DNA of 23,380 bases, taken from NCBI RefSeq assembly GCF_000701705.1, contig NZ_JNJP01000059.1, positions 1 through 23,380 of the forward strand, given 5' to 3'. Positions 15,556 through 23,328 of this stretch are shown in pieces. The translations under genes were made by a program, and so were the position numbers. This DNA is from Bilophila wadsworthia ATCC 49260. Lineage in GTDB: Bacteria > Desulfobacterota > Desulfovibrionia > Desulfovibrionales > Desulfovibrionaceae. A model generated the notes under the pieces. That model saw nothing but the letters and a program-made list of their open reading frames with translations, ran no database searches and had not been told where the DNA came from. Position 1 is the first letter of the stretch. Each line of letters begins with the position of its first letter.

Positions 15556-15722
15556 GCATGGCGCCGATGCCCGTAAAGCTCATTATCCAGTGCTCGCGGC
15601 CTCCGCATCAGCCAGGCCGGTCCCTCCGGCTTTGTCCGGGGAAGACTTCCCCGCGCCCCTCATCTTGGAGCACGCCTCAATCGGGACTCTCAAAAATCTC
15701 ACGCCGTTTCCGCAGTCCTTCT

Positions 15723-15750
15723 CATATAAAGCAGGATCTACCGCAGTCAA
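15723..15750 (-). promoter_or_regulatory. Internal promoter before dnaG–rpoD
   Basis: On the minus strand, TTGACT (15750–15745), a 16-base spacer, TATATG (15728–15723); ATATGA also fits with 17. It would give a leader of about 190 nt and let dnaG–rpoD be expressed independently of mutS2. Confidence 0.6.
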
Positions 15751-15827
15751 ACCCTTTCTTCTTTTTATAAAGTTTCAGAGAGGGGAATACGCTTGAGGGG
15801 AAGGGGGTCTCCCTCCATTTCTCAAAC

Positions 15828-18179
15828 TTACTTAAAAGTAACAATCGTCACGCCGTCACCCCCTTGATCCTCAGGGGCCAGCGCGAACGAGGCTATACCG
15901 GGGAAGGTCTTCAAGAACGCGTGCACTTCCTTGCGAAGGGCCCCCGTACCGCGACCGTGAACGATTTCCACACCCTCGCGCCCGGACAGCAGCGCCCGGT
16001 CGAGGTACTGCGAGAGTTCGCTGAGAGCCTGATCCGCCCGCTTGCCGCGCAGATCCAGCCGAAGGAGCGACATTTCGGGATCGCTTCCGGCGGTCGTCCG
16101 CACCAGCACGCCGGACTTCGGCTTGGCCTGCTGCTGCGGCGCATCGGCGGGGCCGAGCAACGCGGCATCGGCCCACAAGGTCACGCCGTTCATGTCCAGC
16201 TTGACCCGGTTCTGCCTGGCGTCGACTTCGCGCACCACGGCTTTCTTGTTCCAGGGACGGTGCATCACATGCTGGCCCGGCTTGAGTTCCGCAATGTCGA
16301 ACGCCGGGGCCGCCGCCTCTTCCTGTTCCGGAGAAACGTGCAGTTCGGCACGGACCTTGGCAAGCTCCTTGAGGGCCTGCTTGTGCCCGGCCTTGCCTTC
16401 CTGCCAGTCCTTCATGACCTTGGCGGACAGCTCGCGCACGTCTTTAATGAGGCGTTCACGCTCACGCTCGAAACGCTCCTGCACGGCCTTGCGCTTTTCG
16501 CGGGTACGCTGCTGCTCGGCCTTGAGCGCATCAAGTTCGCCTTCGCGCTTGGCGGCCAAGGCGTTCAGGCGATCCATCACCGCCGTCATATCCTGACCGT
16601 CCAGCAACAAATACTGTTCCGCACGGCGCAATACCGATTCGGGGAGCCCGTGCTCACGGGCCACGTCCAGCGCCTGACTCGCGCCGACCTGATCGTAGGC
16701 CAGCCGGAACAGTGGCTTTTTCGTGCCCGGATCAAACAGCACCGAAGCGGCACGCACGCCCTCACGGGTCAGCGCGTAGGTTTTCAGGGCCGGAAAATGC
16801 GTCGCGGCCACCACATGCGCCCCGCGTTCGAGGAGGCCGTCGAGCACGGCCTGAGCCAGCGCGGCCCCTTGCGCGGGGTCGGTGCCGGCGCCGAACTCGT
16901 CGAGCAGGATGAGCGTGCGGCGATCCGTGGCTTCCCATGCGTTGCCGAGATGCCGGATCTGCGCCGTAAACGTGGAAAGATGATCATCAAGGCTCTGCTC
17001 GTCGCCGATGAACGCGTGGATCGACGTCCACCACGGGATGACGGACCCCTTCGCCGCCGGGACCGGCAATCCGGCGAGCGTCATGATCGCCAGCAAACCG
17101 AGCGTCTTGAGACATACGGTCTTGCCGCCCGCGTTGCCGCCGCTGATGACGAGCGCGCGATCCGTGGGCCGGAAAATGAGGTCCACCGGATGCGGGCCGC
17201 CCTGCTTGCGGATCTGCGGATCGAGCGCGAGAAGCGGGTGACGCGCGCCGAGCAGGGATAACGGCGCGTCTTCCCCGTCGGGGCTGATCGTGGCGCACGC
17301 GCCGTCGAACAAGGCCGCCAGCCCGCATTTGGCAAGCTCCACGTCCAGCCGGACCAGCAGGTCCCAGGCCGAGCGGATGAACGGCAATTCGTTCTGCACG
17401 ATGCCCGTAAGGTAGCGCAACACTTTGCGCTCTTCCTCGCGTTCCTCGCGCTTGAGCTCTTGCAGGCGGTTGTTCTGCTCCACGAGGAACAGAGGCTCGA
17501 AATAGCAGGTTTCGCCGGTATTGGAGTAATCGTGGATGATGCCCTGAATGCGGCCCTTGAAATTCGACTTGAGCGGCAGGACGTAACGGTCCGACGCCAG
17601 CGTCATGTAGTCATCCTGAAGGTACTGGGCGATGTTGTACTGGACAGCGAAATCCTTGACCTTACGCAGGCACATGAGGTGCAGGCGGCGCAATTCGCCG
17701 CGCACGAGCATCAGTTCGGGGGAGCTTTCGTCCTTGATGAGCCCGTCATCGCCGAGGCACCGGGACAGGGCCGAAAGGGTCATCTCAGGCAGGGGCATGG
17801 AGGCCACGAGATCCCGCAATGAAGGCCACATGGCGCCGTTTTCATTGATGGACTGGGCGGCCTTGCGGCCCTGGAGCAGGGTTTCGCGGAGCGCCCACAG
17901 CGCGTCGGCGTCGAGCGGCGCGGAGGACGGGGACACGGCGGCCTTTTCCAGATGGGGGAAAAGCCCCTCGAGATCCGGAAAATCGGACAGGCGGAAGCCG
18001 CTGTGCGCGGACCACGTGCGCACTTCGTCGAACAGGGTATGCGCGGCGTTGACGGCGTCCGCATCGCGCAACGGGAAAAGGCCGAGACTGACCCTGCGGC
18101 CGGCCTCGGATACACACAAGCCGGCAAGATGCTCCAGCACCTTGCCGAATTCAAGAGCCTTTATCGTACGGCTATCCAT
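15828..18179 (-). CDS. mutS2: MutS2 endonuclease/ATPase with Smr domain
   Basis: A 783-residue MutS2 protein. The ABC-type ATPase has Walker A GGNAGGKT (347–354) and Walker B LILLDEFG (423–430), followed by AGTDPAQGAALA. A Lys/Glu/Arg-rich coiled coil spans about 540–625. The C-terminal Smr nuclease domain (708–783) has LDLRG and HGRGTGALR (741–749). MutS2 proteins suppress recombination, and in some bacteria act on stalled, collided ribosomes; they are not the mismatch-repair MutS1. Length is typical. The start at 18179 gives the family N-terminus; GGAGGAAGTGAG lies upstream. It follows yqeY by 41 bases and is probably co-transcribed with it. Confidence 0.95.
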   Translation of the reverse strand: MDSRTIKALEFGKVLEHLAGLCVSEAGRRVSLGLFPLRDADAVNAAHTLFDEVRTWSAHSGFRLSDFPDLEGLFPHLEKAAVSPSSAPLDADALWALRETLLQGRKAAQSINENGAMWPSLRDLVASMPLPEMTLSALSRCLGDDGLIKDESSPELMLVRGELRRLHLMCLRKVKDFAVQYNIAQYLQDDYMTLASDRYVLPLKSNFKGRIQGIIHDYSNTGETCYFEPLFLVEQNNRLQELKREEREEERKVLRYLTGIVQNELPFIRSAWDLLVRLDVELAKCGLAALFDGACATISPDGEDAPLSLLGARHPLLALDPQIRKQGGPHPVDLIFRPTDRALVISGGNAGGKTVCLKTLGLLAIMTLAGLPVPAAKGSVIPWWTSIHAFIGDEQSLDDHLSTFTAQIRHLGNAWEATDRRTLILLDEFGAGTDPAQGAALAQAVLDGLLERGAHVVAATHFPALKTYALTREGVRAASVLFDPGTKKPLFRLAYDQVGASQALDVAREHGLPESVLRRAEQYLLLDGQDMTAVMDRLNALAAKREGELDALKAEQQRTREKRKAVQERFERERERLIKDVRELSAKVMKDWQEGKAGHKQALKELAKVRAELHVSPEQEEAAAPAFDIAELKPGQHVMHRPWNKKAVVREVDARQNRVKLDMNGVTLWADAALLGPADAPQQQAKPKSGVLVRTTAGSDPEMSLLRLDLRGKRADQALSELSQYLDRALLSGREGVEIVHGRGTGALRKEVHAFLKTFPGIASFALAPEDQGGDGVTIVTFK

Positions 18180-18220
18180 GCAAACTCACTTCCTCCCGGC
18201 GCGGCGTCCCGCGCGGGGGG

Positions 18221-18664
18221 CTAGCTCAGGCGCGCCTTGACTGCGGCGCTGACGGCCTTGCCGTCCACACGGCCTTTATAGTCGCCCATCACGGACTGGA
18301 TGACCTTGCCCATGCCGGACATGTTGGTCACGCCAAGCGCGGCGATGGCGGCGTCGATGGCCGCGGCCAGTTCTTCCTCGGAAAGCGGCTCGGGAAGGTA
18401 ATCCTTTAAAATGGAAAGTTCCGCGGCTTCCTTCTCGGCGAGATCGGGCCGATTGGCCGCCGTGAACTGCTCGATGGAGTCCTGACGCTGTTTGGCCTGC
18501 TTCTGGACGACGGAGGCAAGCTCTTCGTCGGTGACGGGCCGCATGAGTTCCACCTGCAGGTTCTTCGCCGCCGTCTTCAAAAGGCGCAGCACACCCAAGC
18601 GCAGGGCATCCTTAGCCTTGTAGGCGGCAATGTAGTCCTGCTCGATACGCGTTGTCAGAGACAT
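18221..18664 (-). CDS. yqeY: GatB/YqeY domain protein
   Basis: A 147-residue protein of the YqeY family, the tail domain also found in GatB of the tRNA amidotransferase. Recognisable segments are LRLGVLRLLKTAAKNLQVE (about 22–40), EELASVVQKQAKQRQDSIEQF and ILKDYLPEPLSEEEL, and the C-terminal MSGMGKVIQSVMGDYKGRVDGKAVSAAVK. Its cellular role is unsettled; a tRNA- or ribosome-related role is inferred from the domain and from its habitual place next to rpsU. The start at 18664 fits the family; the ribosome-binding sequence (GGGA) is modest. It sits just behind two tandem terminators that separate it from rpsU. Confidence 0.93.
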   Translation of the reverse strand: MSLTTRIEQDYIAAYKAKDALRLGVLRLLKTAAKNLQVELMRPVTDEELASVVQKQAKQRQDSIEQFTAANRPDLAEKEAAELSILKDYLPEPLSEEELAAAIDAAIAALGVTNMSGMGKVIQSVMGDYKGRVDGKAVSAAVKARLS

Positions 18665-18688
18665 GATAATTCCCGGGAGATGATGATT

Positions 18689-18723
18689 GAAAAAACACGG
18701 AAAGCCGAAAGGACTTCCCGTGT
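18689..18723 (-). terminator. rpsU–yqeY terminator/attenuator, distal
   Basis: On the minus strand, ACACGGGAA, an 11-base loop, TTTCCGTGT (9 bp with one G·T), then TTTTT. It lies 25 bases before the yqeY start, so yqeY expression must come from read-through unless a promoter has been missed. Confidence 0.7.
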
Positions 18724-18823
18724 ATCCACCTCTATCGCCTACGAGATCGTCCGTCCCGGTTGCCGGAAAGACAAGCGGGACAAACACGGAAACGCTCCGC
18801 TCGTCTGCGGGAGGAGCCCCGCC

Positions 18824-18848
18824 AAAAAGGACGGGATGCACTCCCGTC
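18824..18848 (-). terminator. rpsU–yqeY terminator, proximal
   Basis: On the minus strand, GACGGGA (18848–18842), loop GTGCA, TCCCGTC (18836–18830), then CTTTTT: a perfect 7-bp stem with a T-run, about 70 bases after the rpsU stop. A further 11-bp inverted repeat (CTTTCCGTTTC 18878–18888 / GAAACGGAAAG 18907–18917) lies between, without a T-run. Confidence 0.8.
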
Positions 18849-18919
18849 AAAACGATGGAGCGTTCCAAACCCCTTGTCTTTCCGTTTCCGCATCCGGGAG
18901 GACGAAGAAACGGAAAGGA

Positions 18920-19123
18920 CTAAGCGGCGTTCATCTTACGCATTTTCTTCAGCAGACGCTTGCGGGCGGCGGCCTTTTTCTTCTTGCGCATGACGCTCGG
19001 CTTTTCGAAGTGCTGGCGCTTCTTCATTTCAGACAAAATGCCAGCCTTTTCCACCTGCTTCTTGAAGCGGCGCAGAGCGATATCGAAGTTGTAGTCGTCT
19101 TCGTTCAGAAAGACTCCGGGCAT
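18920..19123 (-). CDS. rpsU: 30S ribosomal protein bS21
   Basis: A 67-residue S21: MPGVFLNEDDYNFDIALRRF, KKQVEKAGILSEMKKRQHFEKPS, and a strongly basic tail (KKKKAAARKRLLKKMRKM). S21 sits near the mRNA 3' end/anti-Shine-Dalgarno region on the 30S platform and helps initiation. ATG 19123 is preceded by GGGGGTG. It is the first gene of the macromolecular-synthesis group, with its own promoter just upstream and tandem terminators downstream, an arrangement that would keep S21 output well above that of dnaG and rpoD. Confidence 0.96.
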   Translation of the reverse strand: MPGVFLNEDDYNFDIALRRFKKQVEKAGILSEMKKRQHFEKPSVMRKKKKAAARKRLLKKMRKMNAA

Positions 19124-19199
19124 TGGTCATCACCCCCTCTTTGCGAAATACTCTCCAAGGAGGGCGACAAAAAACACCCGGCCTGAAGACAGAAAGGGG

Positions 19200-19228
19200 A
19201 AGATAGACGACTTTCCGAAAAAAGGCAA
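19200..19228 (-). promoter_or_regulatory. rpsU promoter candidate
   Basis: On the minus strand, TTGCCT (19228–19223), a 17-base spacer, TATCTT (19205–19200). It starts just after the stop of the 68-aa gene and would give a leader of about 70 nt. Confidence 0.55.
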
Positions 19229-19231
19229 GCC

Positions 19232-19438
19232 CTAATGACTTTCCGCCGGGTGCTCCTCACCGTGGCAACCGCAGCCGCCCCGGCAGGTGTCCCAGATCGA
19301 GCGCAGGATCACATAGCCCACGCCGGTGCCGATCACGAACAGCACGAGGTAGAGCACCCCAAAGAAGACCGCGAAATCGGGGGACCACCACGGAATGTCC
19401 TGAGGAAGGGGGCTGTGGATCGTTTCGCCGTGCAACAT
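19232..19438 (-). CDS. Small Cys-rich single-pass membrane protein, unknown function
   Basis: A 68-residue protein with one hydrophobic segment (FAVFFGVLYLVLFVIGTGVGYVIL, about 22–45) and a short tail containing CRGGCGCHGEEH (52–63), where three cysteines and two histidines could bind metal or a cofactor. The N-terminal part is polar and Pro/Trp-containing. AAGGAG lies 8 bases before ATG 19438. It begins 11 bases after the HU stop, so the two are probably co-transcribed. The hydrophobic segment resembles small membrane subunits or anchors; no named family was recognised. Confidence 0.75.
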   Translation of the reverse strand: MLHGETIHSPLPQDIPWWSPDFAVFFGVLYLVLFVIGTGVGYVILRSIWDTCRGGCGCHGEEHPAESH

Positions 19439-19449
19439 CTGCTTTCTCC

Positions 19450-19725
19450 TTACTTGTTTAGCGCATCCTTGAGCATCTTTCCGGGACGGAACCGCACCAC
19501 CTTGGAGGCCGCGATGGTGATGACATCTCCGGTACGGGGGTTGCGTCCCTGACGTTCCTGACGCGTTTCCGCAACGAATGTGCCGAAACCGGTCAAGGTG
19601 AGCTTGCCGTCTTCCGCCAGCATTTCCTGGACGGATTCCAGCATGGCATTGAGGGAACGTTCCGCAGCCGCTTTGGTCATGTTGGCCCGGGCCGCAATCT
19701 GCGCGACGAGATCTGCCTTGGTCAT
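19450..19725 (-). CDS. HU-family DNA-binding protein
   Basis: A 91-residue nucleoid protein of the HU/IHF family. It has the N-terminal helices MTKADLVAQIAARANMTKAAAERSLNAML, the beta platform GKLTLTGFGTFVAETRQERQGRNPRTGD, the arm with the conserved RNPRTG (proline intercalates in bound DNA), and VRFRPGKMLKDALN. Two adjacent ATGs occur (19728 and 19725); the second is better spaced from AAGGAG and gives the usual MTKADL start. The in-frame extension to 19836 is not supported. It sits between ksgA and the 68-residue membrane protein. HU versus one of the IHF subunits cannot be fully separated by eye, but HU is favoured. Confidence 0.95.
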   Translation of the reverse strand: MTKADLVAQIAARANMTKAAAERSLNAMLESVQEMLAEDGKLTLTGFGTFVAETRQERQGRNPRTGDVITIAASKVVRFRPGKMLKDALNK

Positions 19726-19918
19726 CATCGACTCCTTCTGCTCGTTTCGGACCACGGACGGCAGGACATGGTACACCACCACGACCCGCTCCGCAATCGC
19801 GCCCGACGTCACAGGGCAGCACCTTTTATCCGGCACAACGCCCTCTGATCATGGGGCATTTATTGGGGCAAAACTTGGCTCAGCCGTTCTTTTGGTCAAT
19901 CATGTTTTTTCGGGGAAG

Positions 19919-20725
19919 TCAACACCCCGAACGTCCAAAAATTCCGGCAAGCTGTTGAAACTGTTCCGGCGTGAGCGTCTCGGGACGCGCTTCCGGGGCG
20001 ATACCCAGCCGCTCGAGCGCGGCGGCGGTGTCGTCCCTGCCCGCACGCCGGAGGATCGATTGCAGCTGCTTGCGCCGCAACTGGAAACAAAGCTTCAGTA
20101 TGGAGGAAAGGGCCTTCGGGTCCGCGGGATGCCGTTCCCGAGGCAGGGGGATGAACGTGACCACGGCGGAATCCACCTTCGGAGGCGGATTGAACGCACC
20201 GGGCCCGACCACAAAGCCCCACTCGACCCGGACATAGCTCTGGATCCAGACCGACAGCGCGCCGTAGTCCTTGGTCCCCGGCTTGGCGTACAGCCGCTCG
20301 GCCACTTCCTTCTGCACCATGAACACCGCCCGCGTCAGGTCCGGCGTCCGGGACACGATATCCCACATGAGCGGCGAACCGACATTATAAGGCAGGTTGC
20401 TGATGATTTTCCACGGGCCTTCCAGCGACTCCCAAGGGAAGGCCAGAGCGTCGGCATTGAGCACCTGCACGGCGGGGGCGGGGCGTTCCAGCTCGGCATG
20501 ATGGGCAGCCCAATAGCTGTCCTTTTCGATGAGGCGGAACTCGGCGGGGCCCCGCTCGTGGATGATGCCGGTGATGGCGCCCGGACCGGGGCCGATTTCC
20601 AACACCCGGTCCTCCGGCCCGATCCGCAGAAGATCCACGATGCGGGCCGAGGTTTTGGCGTCTTTCAAAAAATGTTGGCCAAGGCTTTTCTTGGCCCGAG
20701 GTGCAGCAGTCAAAACATCCCTCAC
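19919..20725 (-). CDS. rsmA: 16S rRNA dimethyladenosine transferase
   Basis: RsmA/KsgA dimethylates two adjacent adenosines near the 3' end of 16S rRNA (A1518/A1519 in E. coli numbering) late in 30S assembly, using SAM. The 268-residue protein shows RAKKSLGQHFLKD (10–22), motif I VLEIGPGPGAIT (41–52), acidic motif II near LIEKD, and the catalytic NLPYN (110–114), with a C-terminal helical domain containing FNPPPKVDSAVV. The start is uncertain: GTG 20725 has no clear ribosome-binding sequence, while in-frame TTG 20713 has GAGGG five bases upstream; the family signature begins after both. A strong promoter lies about 40 bases upstream. Confidence 0.95.
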   Translation of the reverse strand: MRDVLTAAPRAKKSLGQHFLKDAKTSARIVDLLRIGPEDRVLEIGPGPGAITGIIHERGPAEFRLIEKDSYWAAHHAELERPAPAVQVLNADALAFPWESLEGPWKIISNLPYNVGSPLMWDIVSRTPDLTRAVFMVQKEVAERLYAKPGTKDYGALSVWIQSYVRVEWGFVVGPGAFNPPPKVDSAVVTFIPLPRERHPADPKALSSILKLCFQLRRKQLQSILRRAGRDDTAAALERLGIAPEARPETLTPEQFQQLAGIFGRSGC

Positions 20726-20764
20726 ACGGTTCAGGGAAAAAGACGTTTTCCCATTGAAGCCGAA

Positions 20765-20792
20765 ATACTACTCGTTTCGCCCCGGCTGTCAA
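20765..20792 (-). promoter_or_regulatory. rsmA (ksgA) promoter
   Basis: On the minus strand, consensus TTGACA (20792–20787), a 16-base spacer, TAGTAT (20770–20765); predicted leader about 35 nt. Confidence 0.75.
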
Positions 20793-20912
20793 TGATGCCC
20801 GGGGTCCGCCCCGCGCGTCCGTACCCTTATTTGCACAAAAAGACACAAGCACCGGGCTACGGTCCCGCAGCCCGGAAAAAAACACAGCAACCACGCGGGG
20901 GAAAAGACCCCC

Positions 20913-20942
20913 TTGACATCTATAGAGACTACTCCCTATGAC
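20913..20942 (+). promoter_or_regulatory. Promoter of the EF-G II gene
   Basis: Consensus TTGACA (20913–20918) with CTATGA at 17 bases or TATGAC at 18 (20936–20942). It predicts a transcript beginning near 20949 with a leader of about 147 nt. Confidence 0.65.
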
Positions 20943-20973
20943 AAACGGTAAGAACAGATCGAAAGCGGGCCCG

Positions 20974-21059
20974 CCGTGCGCGGGGCCTCACGGAGATCCT
21001 TATTTCCCGTGCCCCGTTGCGCGGGGAACATAACGGCACTCCCTCCGGGGTGACCCGGA
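20974..21059 (+). ncRNA. Structured 5' leader of EF-G II: three hairpins
   Basis: Hairpin 1 is CCGTG (20974–20978)/CACGG (20989–20993). Hairpin 2 is CCGTT (21014–21018)/AACGG (21032–21036), extendable by GTG/CAC across a CC bulge. Both loops contain CGCGGGG, and the closing pair differs G–C versus T–A in a pairing-preserving way. Hairpin 3 is TCCGGG/CCCGGA (21044–21059) closed by the GNRA tetraloop GTGA. No known riboswitch class was recognised; a cis-regulatory leader is inference. Confidence 0.5.
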
Positions 21060-21095
21060 AGGAACTGGTAACACCCACAGAAGCAGGAGAGGACT

Positions 21096-23162
21096 ATGTC
21101 CAAAGCCTTGGATAGCCAGCGAACCTACGCCCTGATCGGTACAGGCGGCTGCGGAAAAACCTCACTGGCGGAAATGCTGCTCTTCCAGAGCGGCGTCATC
21201 AACCGTCTGGGAGCCATTGAAGAAGGCACGACCACTCTTGATTACGAACCGGAAGAAATCAAGCGCCGCGGCTCCATCCAGCCCGGATTCGCCACTTTCC
21301 TCTGGAACAAGGACCGCCACTTCCTCATGGACGTCCCCGGCGACACCAACTTTACCGGTGACCTTCCCTACCTGCTGATGGGCGTCGACGCGGCCGTCCT
21401 CGTCATCGATGCCGTCGACGGCGTGCGCCCCCTCACCCGCCGCATCTGGAACGCCGTGCGCGAAGCCGGACTGCCGTCCTTCGTGTTCATCAATAAAATG
21501 GATCGCGACCGCGCCGACTTCGATATGGCCTTCAACGGCCTTTCCTCAGTGCTCGGCATGAAACCCGTTACCCTGTACATGCCGGTCATGACTGACGGCG
21601 TGTTTACCGGCGTCGTGGACATCCTCGGCGGCAAGGCCCTTATGTTCGGCGAAAACGGCGCCGTGACCGAAGCCCTCATCCCCGACGCCATCGCGGACGA
21701 AGCGGCGCTCCTGCACGACACCACCGTCGAAAACATCGCCGAGTCCGACGAAGAGCTGATGGAGAAATACCTTGAGGAAGGTTCCCTTTCCGAAGAAGAC
21801 CTCGCCTCCGGCCTGCGCAAGGGCGTGCTCAACGCCAGCCTTGTCCCGGTCGTGGTGGGCTCCTCGCTCGAAAACAAGGGCGGGCGCGAACTGCTCGACG
21901 CCATCGCCCGCCTCTTCCCCTCGCCGCTCGAACGTCCGGCCTTCCTCGACGCCGACGGCAACGAACGCGCCTCCAGCGACGAAGGCCCGGCTTGCGGCTT
22001 CGTCTTCAAGACCATTGCGGACCCGTTCTCCGGCCAGCTCAACATGGTGCGCGTGATCTCCGGCACCATCAGCTCCGAATCGACGCTCAAGAACATGCGT
22101 ACCGAGGAATCCGAACGCCTCGGCACCCTCCTCTATCTTGACGGCAAAACGCAGACGCCCTGCAAGGATGTGCTCGGCCCCGGCGCGATCATTGCGGTGG
22201 GCAAGCTGAAAAATACCCGCACGGGCGACACGCTCAGCGACGACAAGGCCCCCTTCGCGGTCGCCATGCCGCAGCTCGCCCCGCAGCTCATCACTTTCGC
22301 CCTCGCGCCGAAGGAAAAGGGCGACGAAGACAAGGTGTACGCCGCCGTCCAGAAGCTGCTGGATGAGGACGTGACCTTGAAGCTGAGCCGCGACGAGGAA
22401 TCCGGCGACATCCTGCTTTCGGGCATGGGCCAGCTCCACATCGAAACCGCCGTCGAGCGCGCCAAACGCCGCTACAAGGTGGAAATCCTGCTCAAGACGC
22501 CCAAGGTCCCCTACCGTGAAACCGTTCGCGGCAAGGTACAGGTGCAGGGCCGCCATAAGAAGCAGAGCGGCGGACGCGGCCAGTTCGGCGACTGCTGGAT
22601 CGAAATGGAAGGCTTGCCGCGCGGTTCCGGCTACGTGTTCGAAGACGCCATCGTCGGCGGCGCCATCCCGCGCAACTACATCCCCGCCATCGACAAGGGC
22701 GTTCAGGAAAGCGCGGCCCGCGGCTTCATCGCCGGCTGCCCGGTCGTGGACTTCAAGGTCCGCCTCTATGACGGCAGCTACCACACGGTCGACTCCTCGG
22801 AAATGGCCTTCAAGGTGGCCGGTTCGCTGGCCTTCAAGAAAGCCATCGAGTCCCTGAAACCCGTTCTGCTCGAACCCATCGTGCTGCTCTGCGTTTCCGT
22901 CCCGGACGAGTACATGGGCGACGTCATCGGCGACCTCTCCTCGCGTCGCGGCAAGGTGCTCGGTTCCGACTCTCAGGTCGGCATCACGGAAATCAAGGCT
23001 CACATCCCCATGAGCGAAGTGCTCCGCTACGCGCCGGATCTTCGCTCCATCACAGGCGGCCAGGGCGTCTTCACGATGGAATTCGACCATTACGAAGAAG
23101 CCCCGCAGCCCATCGTCGACAAGGTCATCGCCGAGCACCAGAAAGCGAAGGCCGAAGAATAG
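21096..23162 (+). CDS. EF-G-like GTPase, type II (FusA2-like)
   Basis: A 688-residue translational GTPase of the EF-G II type. G1 is GTGGCGKTS (15–23), the switch I region reads KRRGSIQPGF instead of RGITI, G3 is DVPGDTNF (79–86) with aspartate at 83 in place of the catalytic histidine of DTPGH, and NKMD is at 133–136. Domain III has LSGMGQLHIETAVE. Domain IV keeps the canonical loops SGGRGQFGD and YDGSYHTVDSSEMAFKVAGS, and domain V has ISSRRGKVLG-like LSSRRGKVLG. Altered switch regions with a normal domain IV suggest slow or regulated GTP hydrolysis, and a role other than the bulk translocase, whose gene is expected elsewhere. ATG 21096 has AGGAG six bases upstream and a structured leader. 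Confidence 0.9.
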   Translation: MSKALDSQRTYALIGTGGCGKTSLAEMLLFQSGVINRLGAIEEGTTTLDYEPEEIKRRGSIQPGFATFLWNKDRHFLMDVPGDTNFTGDLPYLLMGVDAAVLVIDAVDGVRPLTRRIWNAVREAGLPSFVFINKMDRDRADFDMAFNGLSSVLGMKPVTLYMPVMTDGVFTGVVDILGGKALMFGENGAVTEALIPDAIADEAALLHDTTVENIAESDEELMEKYLEEGSLSEEDLASGLRKGVLNASLVPVVVGSSLENKGGRELLDAIARLFPSPLERPAFLDADGNERASSDEGPACGFVFKTIADPFSGQLNMVRVISGTISSESTLKNMRTEESERLGTLLYLDGKTQTPCKDVLGPGAIIAVGKLKNTRTGDTLSDDKAPFAVAMPQLAPQLITFALAPKEKGDEDKVYAAVQKLLDEDVTLKLSRDEESGDILLSGMGQLHIETAVERAKRRYKVEILLKTPKVPYRETVRGKVQVQGRHKKQSGGRGQFGDCWIEMEGLPRGSGYVFEDAIVGGAIPRNYIPAIDKGVQESAARGFIAGCPVVDFKVRLYDGSYHTVDSSEMAFKVAGSLAFKKAIESLKPVLLEPIVLLCVSVPDEYMGDVIGDLSSRRGKVLGSDSQVGITEIKAHIPMSEVLRYAPDLRSITGGQGVFTMEFDHYEEAPQPIVDKVIAEHQKAKAEE

Positions 23163-23167
23163 GGAAT

Positions 23168-23226
23168 GCCTCCGGCGGCAAGGGGCTCTGCCCCTTGACC
23201 CCGCCGGGGGAAATGATTTCCCCCGG
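23168..23226. repeat. Dispersed GCCTCCGGCGGCAAGGGGC element, copy 2, with hairpins
   Basis: Begins six bases after the EF-G II stop. Nested stems CCGGCGG/CCGCCGG (23172–23178 and 23201–23207) and AAGGGGC/GCCCCTT (23180–23196) adjoin a second hairpin with perfect 10-base arms CCGGGGGAAA/TTTCCCCCGG (23204–23226). No T-run follows, so it is a 3'-end structure but not a standard terminator. Confidence 0.7.
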
Positions 23227-23294
23227 AACCGCTCTTCTTTGACCCCGATGCCGCCAGTCGTACCCTGTTTGAGAAAACCGGTGAAGCGACGGCC

Positions 23295-23313
23295 TTATCT
23301 TTTTATAAGATAA
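23295..23313. repeat. AT-rich inverted repeat
   Basis: TTATCTT (23295–23301) and AAGATAA (23307–23313) around TTTAT, in the gene-free tail after EF-G II. Role unknown. Confidence 0.4.
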
Positions 23314-23328
23314 AAGGGAACACTGCGA

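Larger units (their letters stand above)
15525..15827. other. dnaG leader / mutS2–dnaG intergenic region
   Basis: About 300 bases without a gene. Read on the minus strand: a G-rich segment after the mutS2 stop, the promoter at 15723–15750, a palindrome CGGGGAAG/CTTCCCCG at 15637–15653, and a dispersed motif at 15537–15555 immediately before dnaG. No clear terminator follows mutS2. Confidence 0.5.
20726..21095. other. ksgA–EF-G II divergent intergenic region
   Basis: Three hundred and seventy bases with no gene. It contains the ksgA promoter (−), a GC-rich middle with an inverted repeat CCGGGCT/AGCCCGG (20852–20875), the EF-G II promoter (+) and its structured leader. Confidence 0.6.

Noticed and set aside
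20852..20882. CCGGGCT/AGCCCGG followed by A-run as a ksgA-region terminator
   Set aside because: The A-run follows the stem on the plus strand, so on the minus strand the T-run precedes it; it is wrong for either direction given the gene layout.
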